Source: UMGS1613 sp045636225
GTDB lineage: Bacteria; Bacillota_I; Bacilli_A; RF39; UBA660
Direction: 5' to 3'
Length of the DNA stretch: 7,564 nt
NCBI GenBank assembly: GCA_045636225.1
Contig: JAZTXB010000078.1
Location: forward strand, 1 to 7,564
How positions within the stretch are numbered: position 1 is the stretch's first letter; every line of letters begins with the position of its first letter. Under the pieces are notes generated by a model that saw nothing but the letters and a program-made list of their open reading frames with translations, had not been told where the DNA came from and did not search any database. This document shows, piece after piece, positions 1 to 6,150 of the stretch. A program made the position numbers and the translations under genes.

Positions 1-25
1 TTATAACACTTTTTTAGTACAAAAG

Positions 26-55
26 AAAAGTAATAGATTAAATTCTATTACTTTT
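26..55 (-). terminator. Rho-independent terminator of the DUF308 gene
   Basis: A perfect 12-bp inverted repeat (26-37 and 44-55) encloses a 6-nt loop. Read on the minus strand it is followed by the T-rich stretch CTTTTGT. It lies about 38 nt after the stop codon of the membrane-protein gene. The stem holds only two GC pairs, so it is weak by energy. A T-rich flank is also present on the plus strand, so it could serve a convergent gene beyond the left edge. Confidence 0.6.
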
Positions 56-92
56 TATGAAATTTTAAAATTTTATATTTATGTTTCTTTAA

Positions 93-653
93 TTATTTAT
101 GTTCATAACCTAATTTTTTTACAATCTTATTAATATTTTCTCTAAAGATTGCTATATCAATTATAGATGTTAATGAATAAGCAGTTAAGAATATTCCCAC
201 TATTACTGTTAATTCAATAGTACCTATTTCAGTTTTTATCATTAGCATTATTCCACAAAGGATTGATAGTATAGATAAAATTGCTACATAAATCCAATCC
301 TTAACTTTTATTTCCTTAAGTAACAATGAAACTCTAAAATCAATAGTAGACTTTAAAATCATCCATACACCTATTGAAATTGGTAATAATGTCATTAAAG
401 CAAATGGATATATTACAATAATTGAACCTAATATTATTTGTAATACACCAAACGAAAAGAAATTCATTAATGGTAACTTATTAACTGTATAAACTACTAA
501 TATGCCACCAAGTACAATCATTAAGACACTAATTATATACGAAATTGTAAGTATTTTCATATCAGGGAACAAAATTAAAATTACACCTACCAAGAAAAAT
601 AAAATAGTAAGTATAACTGAATAATTAACAATATTTCTAACTTGTTTTTTCAT
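93..653 (-). CDS. DUF308/HdeD-like six-helix membrane protein
   Basis: This 186-residue protein is almost entirely hydrophobic. It has six predicted membrane helices at about residues 11-29, 34-56, 64-83, 85-101, 119-139 and 147-169, with a short basic N-terminus (MKKQVR) and a charged C-terminal tail. Three similar two-helix units can be seen, each with a Gly-hydrophobic-Pro/Lys turn: GVILILFP at 23-30, GSIIVIYP at 76-83 and GIMLMIK at 134-140. This triplicated layout and the length match the DUF308 (HdeD-like) family of inner-membrane proteins. HdeD is linked to acid resistance in Escherichia coli, but most members have no known function. The gene is a single-gene unit with its own promoter and a strong AGGAGGAG ribosome site 6 nt before the ATG, which fixes the start. 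The family call is fairly safe; a role in stress is only by analogy. Confidence 0.85.
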   Translation of the reverse strand: MKKQVRNIVNYSVILTILFFLVGVILILFPDMKILTISYIISVLMIVLGGILVVYTVNKLPLMNFFSFGVLQIILGSIIVIYPFALMTLLPISIGVWMILKSTIDFRVSLLLKEIKVKDWIYVAILSILSILCGIMLMIKTEIGTIELTVIVGIFLTAYSLTSIIDIAIFRENINKIVKKLGYEHK

Positions 654-659
654 AAAAAA

Positions 660-667
660 CTCCTCCT
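660..667 (-). promoter_or_regulatory. Strong ribosome binding site of the DUF308 gene
   Basis: The minus strand reads AGGAGGAG, with a 6-nt A/T spacer to the ATG at 653. This is a near-perfect anti-16S match and supports the chosen start. Confidence 0.85.
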
Positions 668-679
668 ATTCTTAAATTA

Positions 680-707
680 AGTATAACATATTTTTTTGTT
701 TTTTAAA
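680..707 (-). promoter_or_regulatory. Sigma-A-type promoter with extended -10, DUF308 gene
   Basis: On the minus strand the -10 is TATACT (680-685), preceded by TGT to give an extended TGnTATACT element. A weak -35 (TTTAAA, 702-707, 4 of 6 consensus bases) lies 16 bp upstream. It sits between the preceding terminator and the AGGAGGAG ribosome site. Confidence 0.6.
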
Positions 708-752
708 TAGTTTTATTAAAATTTATATATTCTTTTTACATTTTATTGTCTA

Positions 753-780
753 AAAAAAATAGTACTATGACTATTTTTTT
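753..780 (-). terminator. Terminator hairpin overlapping the stop of the YfbR-like HD gene
   Basis: An 11-bp perfect inverted repeat (753-763 and 770-780) encloses a 6-nt loop. On the minus strand the 5' arm carries A7 and the 3' arm ends in a run of eight T, the usual form of an intrinsic terminator in A/T-rich DNA. The TAG stop codon (771-773) is inside the 5' arm. A competing short palindrome, ATAGTACTAT (759-768), lies within it. Confidence 0.5.
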
Positions 781-1403
781 ATTATTTTATTATTTTTTAT
801 ATATTTCCAAACTTCTAAAAAGTTAAGGTCATCAACAAATTTTGATTTATCATGTTCTAACCACATACCTGACCATGTATTCTCACCACTTTTTATTATA
901 TCCTGAACACTTTTAGCTTGATATGTTTTATTGTTTCCTTGATTATTCATATCAACGCAATTTTCTTCATCATATAATTTACACTGAAGATCACATTCGA
1001 GCTTATCACAATGGTATGCGAATATTGCCTCATCTGTTTTTCTTTCATCAAATTCAAGTATTAAATTTTTTAATTCTTCTTTTATATTTAAATCAGACAA
1101 TACTTCTTCAATGGCTTTATGACCAAGTAGAGATTTTTCTTCCTCAGTTACCTGAAAGCAAGTTAGATCACCGATTATTACTTCTTCTAATTCATGAATA
1201 GCTAACATAAGTATAACCTTGCGTAAATCTAAATTATATTGATATTGTGAATGCATAGCAATTGCGAGCATCTGAACTCCAAAGATATGCTCTGCAACGC
1301 TTTCTACTCTATCCCTTTGTACATTACAATCTTTCCATCCAGTTCTTATAACATTTTTTAGTCTGCTACAAAGAACATAATACTTTACGACGCTTTCCTC
1401 CAT
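771..1403 (-). CDS. HD-domain phosphohydrolase, YfbR/HDDC2-like, with HE in place of HD
   Basis: The protein has 210 residues. The N-terminal two thirds look like the HD fold of the YfbR/HDDC2 group (deoxynucleoside 5'-monophosphatases). AEH at 37-39 supplies the first metal histidine, HELEE at 70-74 is the central motif, GDLT at 78-81 matches the GD(I/L)T signature, and CDKLECDL at 132-139 gives the final aspartate (D133). The central pair is H70-E71 rather than the usual His-Asp; E71 could still bind metal, but activity is not assured. I recall related Bacillota proteins with HE here, but could not check. The C-terminal part (about 145-210) is charged and not recognised. The gene starts 2 nt after the cation-pump stop, and its ribosome site lies inside the end of the pump gene, so the two are cotranscribed and probably translationally coupled. 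Local GC is around 30-40%, a little above its neighbours. A nucleotide substrate is inferred from the family only. Confidence 0.82.
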   Translation of the reverse strand: MEESVVKYYVLCSRLKNVIRTGWKDCNVQRDRVESVAEHIFGVQMLAIAMHSQYQYNLDLRKVILMLAIHELEEVIIGDLTCFQVTEEEKSLLGHKAIEEVLSDLNIKEELKNLILEFDERKTDEAIFAYHCDKLECDLQCKLYDEENCVDMNNQGNNKTYQAKSVQDIIKSGENTWSGMWLEHDKSKFVDDLNFLEVWKYIKNNKIIKK

Positions 1404-1405
1404 TA

Positions 1406-4024
1406 TTAAACCTCCTGATTTTTGTTATGAACAAATTCTTTATATAATTCCACAACAAGTAATACTATGCTAGCTACCAAGAATAAAATTAAAACATGAG
1501 TTATTGGAACTGGAGACGTTTGCAAGAATTTTGCAAGTACATCGACTTCCATAACAACCACTTGAAGTAAAATACAACATATAACACTTACTACTATTAA
1601 TGGATTATTCATAATTGACATTTTAAATGCAGACTGTTTTTCACTTCTACAATTAAACACATGAATATTTTGCATAAATACCATAAGTAGCATAATATAT
1701 CCACGAGCTACACTAACATCCATTTTAATAACATTTATTAAATAATACCAAACAACAAATACAAGTATACCAATTACTAATCCAGACATTAATGTTTGTG
1801 TAAGTAAACTTTTATCTATTAAAGATGCACTACTAGTTTTTTGTTTTTCTTTCATAATATTCTTTTCTGCTTTTTCAAATGATAAAGCAAAATCTTGAAT
1901 ACCATCAGTTACTATATTAAGCCATAAAAGTTGAATAGCAACAAGCGGCATTGGTAAATTAAATACAATTGATAAACAGAAGAACAGTACCTCTGCAAGA
2001 CCACAAGAAAGTAAGAAATAAATTATTTTTCTGATGTTCGCGAAAGCAACTCTTCCTTCTTTTACACCTGCTACAATTGATTTAAAATTATCATCCATTA
2101 TAATCATCTTTGATGTTTCACGTGCTATATCAGTACCACTTCCCATAGCAACACCTATATTTGCACTCTTTAAAGCTGGAGCATCATTAACTCCATCACC
2201 TGTTACAGCAACATATTCTCCTTGTCTTTTTAAAGACTCAACGATTTCTAATTTTTGAAGTGGTGTTACTCTAGTAAATACTTTTTTACTATTAACAAAT
2301 TCATCAAATTTTGATTTTTCTTTCTTTAAATACTCATCAACTTCTACACCTGTCGTAACCTCATCATAACTATCAGTAAGTTCTAATTCTTTTGATATTG
2401 AGAATGCAGTTAAAGGATGATCTCCTGTAATCATAAGGACTTTTATTCCAGCACTCTTACATTCTTTAATAGAATCTACTACTTCTTTTCTTATTGGGTC
2501 AATAAATCCTACCATACCCATAAATGTTAATTTTTTAATATCTTCTTCTTTATAACTATCTTGTTTTTTTATTTTTCCAGAAGCAAGAGCTATTACACGA
2601 TAACCACGACTCGCTAAAGATTCATTTTGAGCTTCTAAATCTGCTTTTTTATCTAAATTTATATCCTTACAAAACATATTTACTTTTTCTAAAGAACCTT
2701 TTACAGTACAATATGTTTCACCATCTTTTTCATAGAATACTGCAGAATATTTATTTTCTGATTCGTAAGGAATTCTATCTATTATTCTTATATCATTTAT
2801 ATTTATATTTTCTTTTTTTCCTAATACTAAGAATGCTATATCGATAGAATCACCAATTCTTTTTTTTCTATCTATAACAGCTTCATTATTAAGTACTCCA
2901 AGCAAAGCTATTTCTTTAGATAGTTCATCACTACCAACTACTTTACCTTCATACTCATAACCTACACCTTCAATATCATATTCCTTATTATTTGGAAGTA
3001 ATATTTTTTTAGCTGTTTGTTCATTAACTGTAAGAGTTCCTGTTTTATCACTAGCAATTACAGTACAGCTACCAAGTGATTCTACTGAATGTAGTTTTTT
3101 TGCTATTACATTCTTTCTTGCCATCTTATTAGACGCTATTGTAAGAGCCATTGTAAGAGCTAGAGGAAGTCCCTCTGGCATTGCTGATACAGCAAGAGCT
3201 ACTACTGATAAGAATATTTCATGATATGGAACATCTTTTATAATTAATAAAACTGTAATTATAGCAGCTACTACTAAAACTAATGCACTTATTTGTTTTG
3301 ATAACTTTTCTACTCTAAGTGTAAGTGGAGATTTTTCATCTTTAGTAGTACTAATACTATGAGCAATTTTACCTATTTCAGTATCTAGTCCAGTTGAAAC
3401 CACTATACCTGTCGCCCTTCCTGTTACTACAGTAGTACCTGAAAAGGCCATATTACTTTGATCAGATATAATTAGATTATATCCCTTAATAGCATTTATA
3501 GTTTTTGATACTTGAACACTTTCTCCTGTAAGTATTGATTCATCAACCATAAAATTATGTACTTCAAGAATTCTTAAATCAGCACTTATTTTATCTCCAG
3601 ATTCAAGAAGTACAATATCTCCTATTACTAAATCCTCCGAATCTATAGAAATAATTTCTCCATCTCTTAATACTCTAGATTTTACAGTAACTAATTTAGA
3701 TAAAGCATCAGCTATATTATTAGCTTTATTTTCTTGATAAGTTCCCATTAACACATCAACAAGCACAATAAATATAATAGCAACTGCATCAATTACTTCT
3801 CCTACTGCAAAAGAAGCTATTATAGCAACAACTAAAAGAAGTACTATTGGGTCTTTAAATTCACTAAAAAATATTTTTAAAACACTATCTTTTTTTTGTT
3901 TTGGTAAGGTATTTTTACCATATTTTTCTAACCTTTTTTTTGCTTCCAATTTACTTAAACCTTTTTCAGTAACATTTAAATTTTTACATATTTCATCAGT
4001 TTCTTTTGAATACCAATTATTCAT
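1406..4024 (-). CDS. P2-type cation-transporting ATPase, probably Ca2+
   Basis: This full-length 872-residue pump has all the P-type hallmarks. There is an N-terminal cation-ATPase domain (about 1-55). The actuator loop TGES is at 166-169 and PEGL in helix M4 at 283-286. Phosphorylation motif DKTGT is at 326-330, with D326 the phospho-acceptor. KGS at 442-444 marks the nucleotide pocket; the hinge motifs are DPIR (509-512), TGDH (533-536) and TGDGVND (608-614). Ten helices fit at about 58-74, 76-96, 246-262, 268-293, 666-687, 692-712, 741-763, 773-792, 805-825 and 840-860. Order and M4/M6 residues place it in the P2 group (SERCA/PMR1/PMCA-like), which moves Ca2+ out of the cytosol using ATP. 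Aligned by eye with SERCA, cation site II is kept (E284, N703, D707), while site I has lost Asn768 (G675 here) and Glu908 (Q785 here). One ion per cycle is therefore likely; Ca2+ itself is inferred. It is the first gene of a two-gene operon. Confidence 0.93.
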   Translation of the reverse strand: MNNWYSKETDEICKNLNVTEKGLSKLEAKKRLEKYGKNTLPKQKKDSVLKIFFSEFKDPIVLLLVVAIIASFAVGEVIDAVAIIFIVLVDVLMGTYQENKANNIADALSKLVTVKSRVLRDGEIISIDSEDLVIGDIVLLESGDKISADLRILEVHNFMVDESILTGESVQVSKTINAIKGYNLIISDQSNMAFSGTTVVTGRATGIVVSTGLDTEIGKIAHSISTTKDEKSPLTLRVEKLSKQISALVLVVAAIITVLLIIKDVPYHEIFLSVVALAVSAMPEGLPLALTMALTIASNKMARKNVIAKKLHSVESLGSCTVIASDKTGTLTVNEQTAKKILLPNNKEYDIEGVGYEYEGKVVGSDELSKEIALLGVLNNEAVIDRKKRIGDSIDIAFLVLGKKENININDIRIIDRIPYESENKYSAVFYEKDGETYCTVKGSLEKVNMFCKDINLDKKADLEAQNESLASRGYRVIALASGKIKKQDSYKEEDIKKLTFMGMVGFIDPIRKEVVDSIKECKSAGIKVLMITGDHPLTAFSISKELELTDSYDEVTTGVEVDEYLKKEKSKFDEFVNSKKVFTRVTPLQKLEIVESLKRQGEYVAVTGDGVNDAPALKSANIGVAMGSGTDIARETSKMIIMDDNFKSIVAGVKEGRVAFANIRKIIYFLLSCGLAEVLFFCLSIVFNLPMPLVAIQLLWLNIVTDGIQDFALSFEKAEKNIMKEKQKTSSASLIDKSLLTQTLMSGLVIGILVFVVWYYLINVIKMDVSVARGYIMLLMVFMQNIHVFNCRSEKQSAFKMSIMNNPLIVVSVICCILLQVVVMEVDVLAKFLQTSPVPITHVLILFLVASIVLLVVELYKEFVHNKNQEV
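1411..1416 (-). promoter_or_regulatory. Ribosome binding site of the YfbR-like HD gene inside the pump gene
   Basis: The minus strand reads AGGAGG, with a 7-nt spacer to the ATG at 1403. The site lies in the last codons of the cation-pump gene (Gln-Glu-Val-stop). Ribosomes ending the pump stop within reach of this site, which suggests coupled translation. Confidence 0.85.
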
Positions 4025-4028
4025 ACCA

Positions 4029-4034
4029 TCACCT
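4029..4034 (-). promoter_or_regulatory. Ribosome binding site of the cation pump
   Basis: The minus strand reads AGGTGA, followed by TGGT and then ATG, a short spacer of 4 nt. No other in-frame start with a better site lies upstream. The predicted transcription start is almost on top of this element, so the leader is very short. Confidence 0.6.
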
Positions 4035-4041
4035 ATTTTAA

Positions 4042-4070
4042 ATTATATCATTAATAAATTTTTTTGTAAA
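4042..4070 (-). promoter_or_regulatory. Near-consensus sigma-A promoter of the cation-pump operon
   Basis: On the minus strand the -35 is TTTACA (4065-4070), followed by a 17-bp spacer and a perfect -10 TATAAT (4042-4047), preceded by TGA to make an extended -10. This is the best promoter in the window. It starts a few bases beyond the terminator of the upstream gene, so the pump and HD genes form a separate unit. The predicted transcription start is near 4035. Confidence 0.8.
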
Positions 4071-4075
4071 TTAAA

Positions 4076-4097
4076 AAAACTATAATTATATAGTTTT
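4076..4097 (-). terminator. Terminator whose loop contains the stop codon of the YunG/Ada-like gene
   Basis: A perfect 9-bp inverted repeat (4076-4084 and 4089-4097) has a 4-nt loop. On the minus strand the 3' arm runs into a run of seven T. The TAA stop codon (4086-4088) falls in the loop, so the last codons (Lys-Thr-Ile) encode the 5' arm. Confidence 0.7.
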
Positions 4098-4706
4098 CTT
4101 CCAGTTTTGATATTCTTTTTTCATACATATCGCACATGGTCTATATCCAGCTTCTTTAGCTATTTTTTCACTTTCAAAAAATACTCTATTCTTTACATAT
4201 TTTCCTTTTGATATCCAATTAAATGCACTTTTACAATCTAATTTACCATATATTTTTAATTTTTTATTACCACCTAATGTACCTGGAATTTTACTTAAAT
4301 ACTCTCCATTAATACTCATTAATTTATATTCTTTTTTCCCATATTTTATAAAATTTTCTTTTACATTTTTTAACAATAATAAATATCTATTTTTAGTATC
4401 TAAATTAGAAAGTAAATAATCTCTAGACCTTTCCTCTCCTTTAGTATAATCAGGCATTACTTTAAATTGTGAAAAAGTTAAATCAATTACTTCGTTATTT
4501 ATTAAATTATAATAATGGCTCCCTGTTTCACACATACATCTCATAATTTTTCCACCTAAAAAATCATTTACTATGAGTGCAGTAACAGCACATTGTCCAA
4601 GTGATTTATTATCTTTAGTCCAACTCTCTTTAAGACCTAAACTACATGTTTCTCTAGTCCATGACTTTTCTAACATTTCTTTTACTTCTTTTAATATCAT
4701 ATACAT
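4086..4706 (-). CDS. YunG-like domain fused to an Ada-type zinc-binding module
   Basis: Residue numbers count from a GTG at 4709. The N-terminal part (about 12-125) resembles the YunG family, whose function is unknown: SWT at 16-18, GQCAVTAL at 38-45, GSHYYNLI at 63-70 and VIDLTFSQF at 74-82. C40, H65 and D76 follow in the order of a papain/transglutaminase-type triad; this is an inference. The C-terminal part (about 140-207) resembles small Ada metal-binding-like proteins: GTLGGNKK at 143-150, KIYGKLDCKSA at 152-162, YVKNRVFF at 171-178 and AGYRPCAIC at 187-195. C159, C192 and C195 are likely metal ligands; the fourth is unclear. No methyltransferase or AraC DNA-binding domain follows, so this is not Ada itself. 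The start is uncertain: GTG 4709, ATG 4706, ATG 4700 and ATG 4676 are in frame, none with a good ribosome site. M at 4700 best fits the YunG N-terminus. The gene is flanked by its own promoter and terminator. Confidence 0.78.
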   Translation of the reverse strand: MYMILKEVKEMLEKSWTRETCSLGLKESWTKDNKSLGQCAVTALIVNDFLGGKIMRCMCETGSHYYNLINNEVIDLTFSQFKVMPDYTKGEERSRDYLLSNLDTKNRYLLLLKNVKENFIKYGKKEYKLMSINGEYLSKIPGTLGGNKKLKIYGKLDCKSAFNWISKGKYVKNRVFFESEKIAKEAGYRPCAICMKKEYQNWKKTI

Positions 4707-4715
4707 CACAAATCT

Positions 4716-4746
4716 ATTTTAGCATAGCAAATAAAATTAATGCAAG
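4716..4746 (-). promoter_or_regulatory. Candidate promoter of the YunG/Ada-like gene
   Basis: On the minus strand the -10 is TAAAAT (4716-4721), preceded by TGC (extended -10), with TTGCAT about 18 bp upstream at 4740-4745. The predicted transcription start falls at about 4709, at or beside the first possible start codons. The transcript would be leaderless, or translation would begin at one of the inner ATG codons (4700 or 4676). Confidence 0.45.
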
Positions 4747-4748
4747 TA

Positions 4749-4770
4749 AAAAGAAGCCTAAACTTCTTTT
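4749..4770 (-). terminator. Terminator hairpin containing the stop of the second HD gene
   Basis: A perfect 8-bp repeat (4749-4756 and 4763-4770) encloses a 6-nt loop. On the minus strand the 3' arm CTTCTTTT runs into further T. The TAG stop (4758-4760) is in the loop. It closes the four-gene operon, though some read-through into the YunG-like gene about 50 nt downstream is possible. Confidence 0.6.
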
Positions 4771-5348
4771 ATATATATAAAATTATTTTCATTTAAAACT
4801 ATATCACATATAAGTTTATATTTTTCTTTAAACAATTCTTTTGTCTTATCACTTAAATCATTATAATCTTTATCAAAACTTTCTTTTATACTTTTCCTAA
4901 GTTCATTATAACTTATATTATTTCTAACAAGTAATGAATTAAATAACATAGGTATATTATCAAAATGAGCAAGAATATCTGCATCTGCTACACATATTTC
5001 TTCTATATTAGTAGCATTCTTACTACTTCTATGATTATATATACAACCTAAAACTCTATCTAATTTATCCTTAGGATAATTATATTTATTTAAATATTCT
5101 TGTCCAAGAGTTTTTCCGTTTATATGGTGCTCTTTTCTATCACCTATTTTTTTTATCAAAGCAATATCATGCATAAGAGCACCTAAGCTTACTATTTCTA
5201 TATTAGCATTATAAATACTTGCAAGTTTAATCGCTTCTTCATATACATATTTTATATGCTCATTCCAAAAATCATATTTATCTATAGAATTATTTTTATA
5301 TTTATCACTTAGTTTTATTATTTCTTCTTTTATTTTTTCTATAATCAT
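4758..5348 (-). CDS. HD-domain phosphohydrolase
   Basis: This 196-residue protein has a complete HD metal-dependent phosphohydrolase domain. The residues appear in order: H31 (NEHIKYVY), H60-D61 (LMHDIA), H74/H75 (KEHHINGK), H106 (YNHRSSK) and D122/D124 (VADADILAHFDNI). Such spacing, with an extra His pair and a later His, is typical of single-domain HD proteins (COG1418-like) that cleave phosphate from nucleotides or related small molecules. It is cytosolic, with no signal peptide or membrane helix. The C-terminal ~60 residues are charged, helical and Lys-rich. It is the last gene of the operon and starts 2 nt after the stop of the upstream methyltransferase. Its ribosome site is a weak AGGAAAG inside that gene's last codons, so translation is probably coupled. 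The substrate is unknown. It is unrelated in detail to the other HD protein at 771-1403. Confidence 0.85.
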   Translation of the reverse strand: MIIEKIKEEIIKLSDKYKNNSIDKYDFWNEHIKYVYEEAIKLASIYNANIEIVSLGALMHDIALIKKIGDRKEHHINGKTLGQEYLNKYNYPKDKLDRVLGCIYNHRSSKNATNIEEICVADADILAHFDNIPMLFNSLLVRNNISYNELRKSIKESFDKDYNDLSDKTKELFKEKYKLICDIVLNENNFIYIKEV

Positions 5349-5350
5349 AA

Positions 5351-6136
5351 TTATCTTTTCTTTCCTATATAAAGCATATGATTACTATAACCCTGTAAAT
5401 CATTTCTTTCACATGTTTTATAATGATAATCAACCCATACTTTAAATTCTTCATCACTTAAGTCATTTACATACTCTCTTAAAATACCACTTAAACCATC
5501 AGTAGCTACATCTTTCAAATGTTCTACATTATAATTATCCATTAGTTTATTAAATTCATCTATTCTAAATGCACTGAAAACTTCTTCTGGGATATCCTTC
5601 ATTTTGTAATCTTTATCACATAATTTATCTGTCTCAAGTAAATGATGTTTCTTTAAGCAATAACTAATCATAATAGAATCACTTGTTATATATGCAATAT
5701 AAATATAACCACCCTTTTTAGTAACTCTAATTGCCTCTTCTATAGCCTTTTTCTTATCTTCTTCAGTAAATAAGTGATATAAAGGTCCAAGTACTAATGT
5801 AATATCAAATATATTATCTTCATACATACTTAAATCAAGTGCATTACCCTCTATTGCTTTAATATTCATATTAGATGTTATTTTATCTTTTAATATTTTT
5901 AAATTGCTTAGCGATAATTCTACAGAATCTACTCTATATCCTTTACTAGCATAATGAATTGAATAAGCTCCTGTTCCAGCTCCTACCTCTAATATTCTAT
6001 CACCATCTTTTAAATTACTATCTATATATTTTTGTGTTGTTAAATATTCTACACTATGTGCTTTATCTTTTTTTAATCTTTCATCTTCTTCATAATTATC
6101 ATAATAATTCATAATTATTTTTGAATTATCATTCAT
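5351..6136 (-). CDS. Class I SAM-dependent methyltransferase (GPLYHL type)
   Basis: The protein has 261 residues with a Rossmann methyltransferase core at about 45-150. Motif I is LEVGAGTGAYS (49-59), the acidic residue binding the SAM ribose is E73, GNALDL is at 97-102 before the adenine pocket, motif IV is LVLGPLYHL (114-122) and KKGG (140-143) is the late loop. The C-terminal part (about 205-261) holds a conserved-looking block, ATDGLSGILREYV at 211-223 and NHMLYIGKK at 252-260. I associate this with a widespread Bacillota family of unannotated methyltransferases. It is soluble, has no target-recognition domain for DNA, and so probably acts on a small molecule or a protein. A strong AAGGTGG ribosome site 7 nt before the ATG fixes the start and overlaps the stop of the preceding gene. 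It is the third gene of the operon. The substrate is unknown. Confidence 0.88.
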   Translation of the reverse strand: MNDNSKIIMNYYDNYEEDERLKKDKAHSVEYLTTQKYIDSNLKDGDRILEVGAGTGAYSIHYASKGYRVDSVELSLSNLKILKDKITSNMNIKAIEGNALDLSMYEDNIFDITLVLGPLYHLFTEEDKKKAIEEAIRVTKKGGYIYIAYITSDSIMISYCLKKHHLLETDKLCDKDYKMKDIPEEVFSAFRIDEFNKLMDNYNVEHLKDVATDGLSGILREYVNDLSDEEFKVWVDYHYKTCERNDLQGYSNHMLYIGKKR

Positions 6137-6143
6137 ATTTTCA

Positions 6144-6150
6144 CCACCTT
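6144..6150 (-). promoter_or_regulatory. Ribosome binding site of the GPLYHL methyltransferase, overlapping the upstream stop
   Basis: The minus strand reads AAGGTGG, 7 nt before the ATG at 6136. Its first base is the last base of the TAA stop of the upstream methyltransferase (6150-6152), which ties the two genes together. Confidence 0.75.

Noticed and set aside
654..770. A riboswitch or small RNA in the leader of the DUF308 gene
   Set aside because: The stretch holds only the terminator of the preceding gene, a promoter and a ribosome site; the predicted leader is too short for a structured RNA.
923..1201. A 92-codon open frame on the plus strand inside the YfbR-like HD gene
   Set aside because: It lies wholly opposite a gene with clear family motifs, has no ribosome site and its translation resembles no family.
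2034..2258. A 74-codon open frame on the plus strand inside the cation-pump gene
   Set aside because: It is antisense to the conserved TGDGVND region of the pump; the constraint on that strand explains the lack of stops.
4086..4706. An Ada methylguanine-DNA methyltransferase or AraC-type regulator
   Set aside because: Only the Ada-type Cys module is present; there is no PCHR methyl-acceptor motif and no helix-turn-helix domain.
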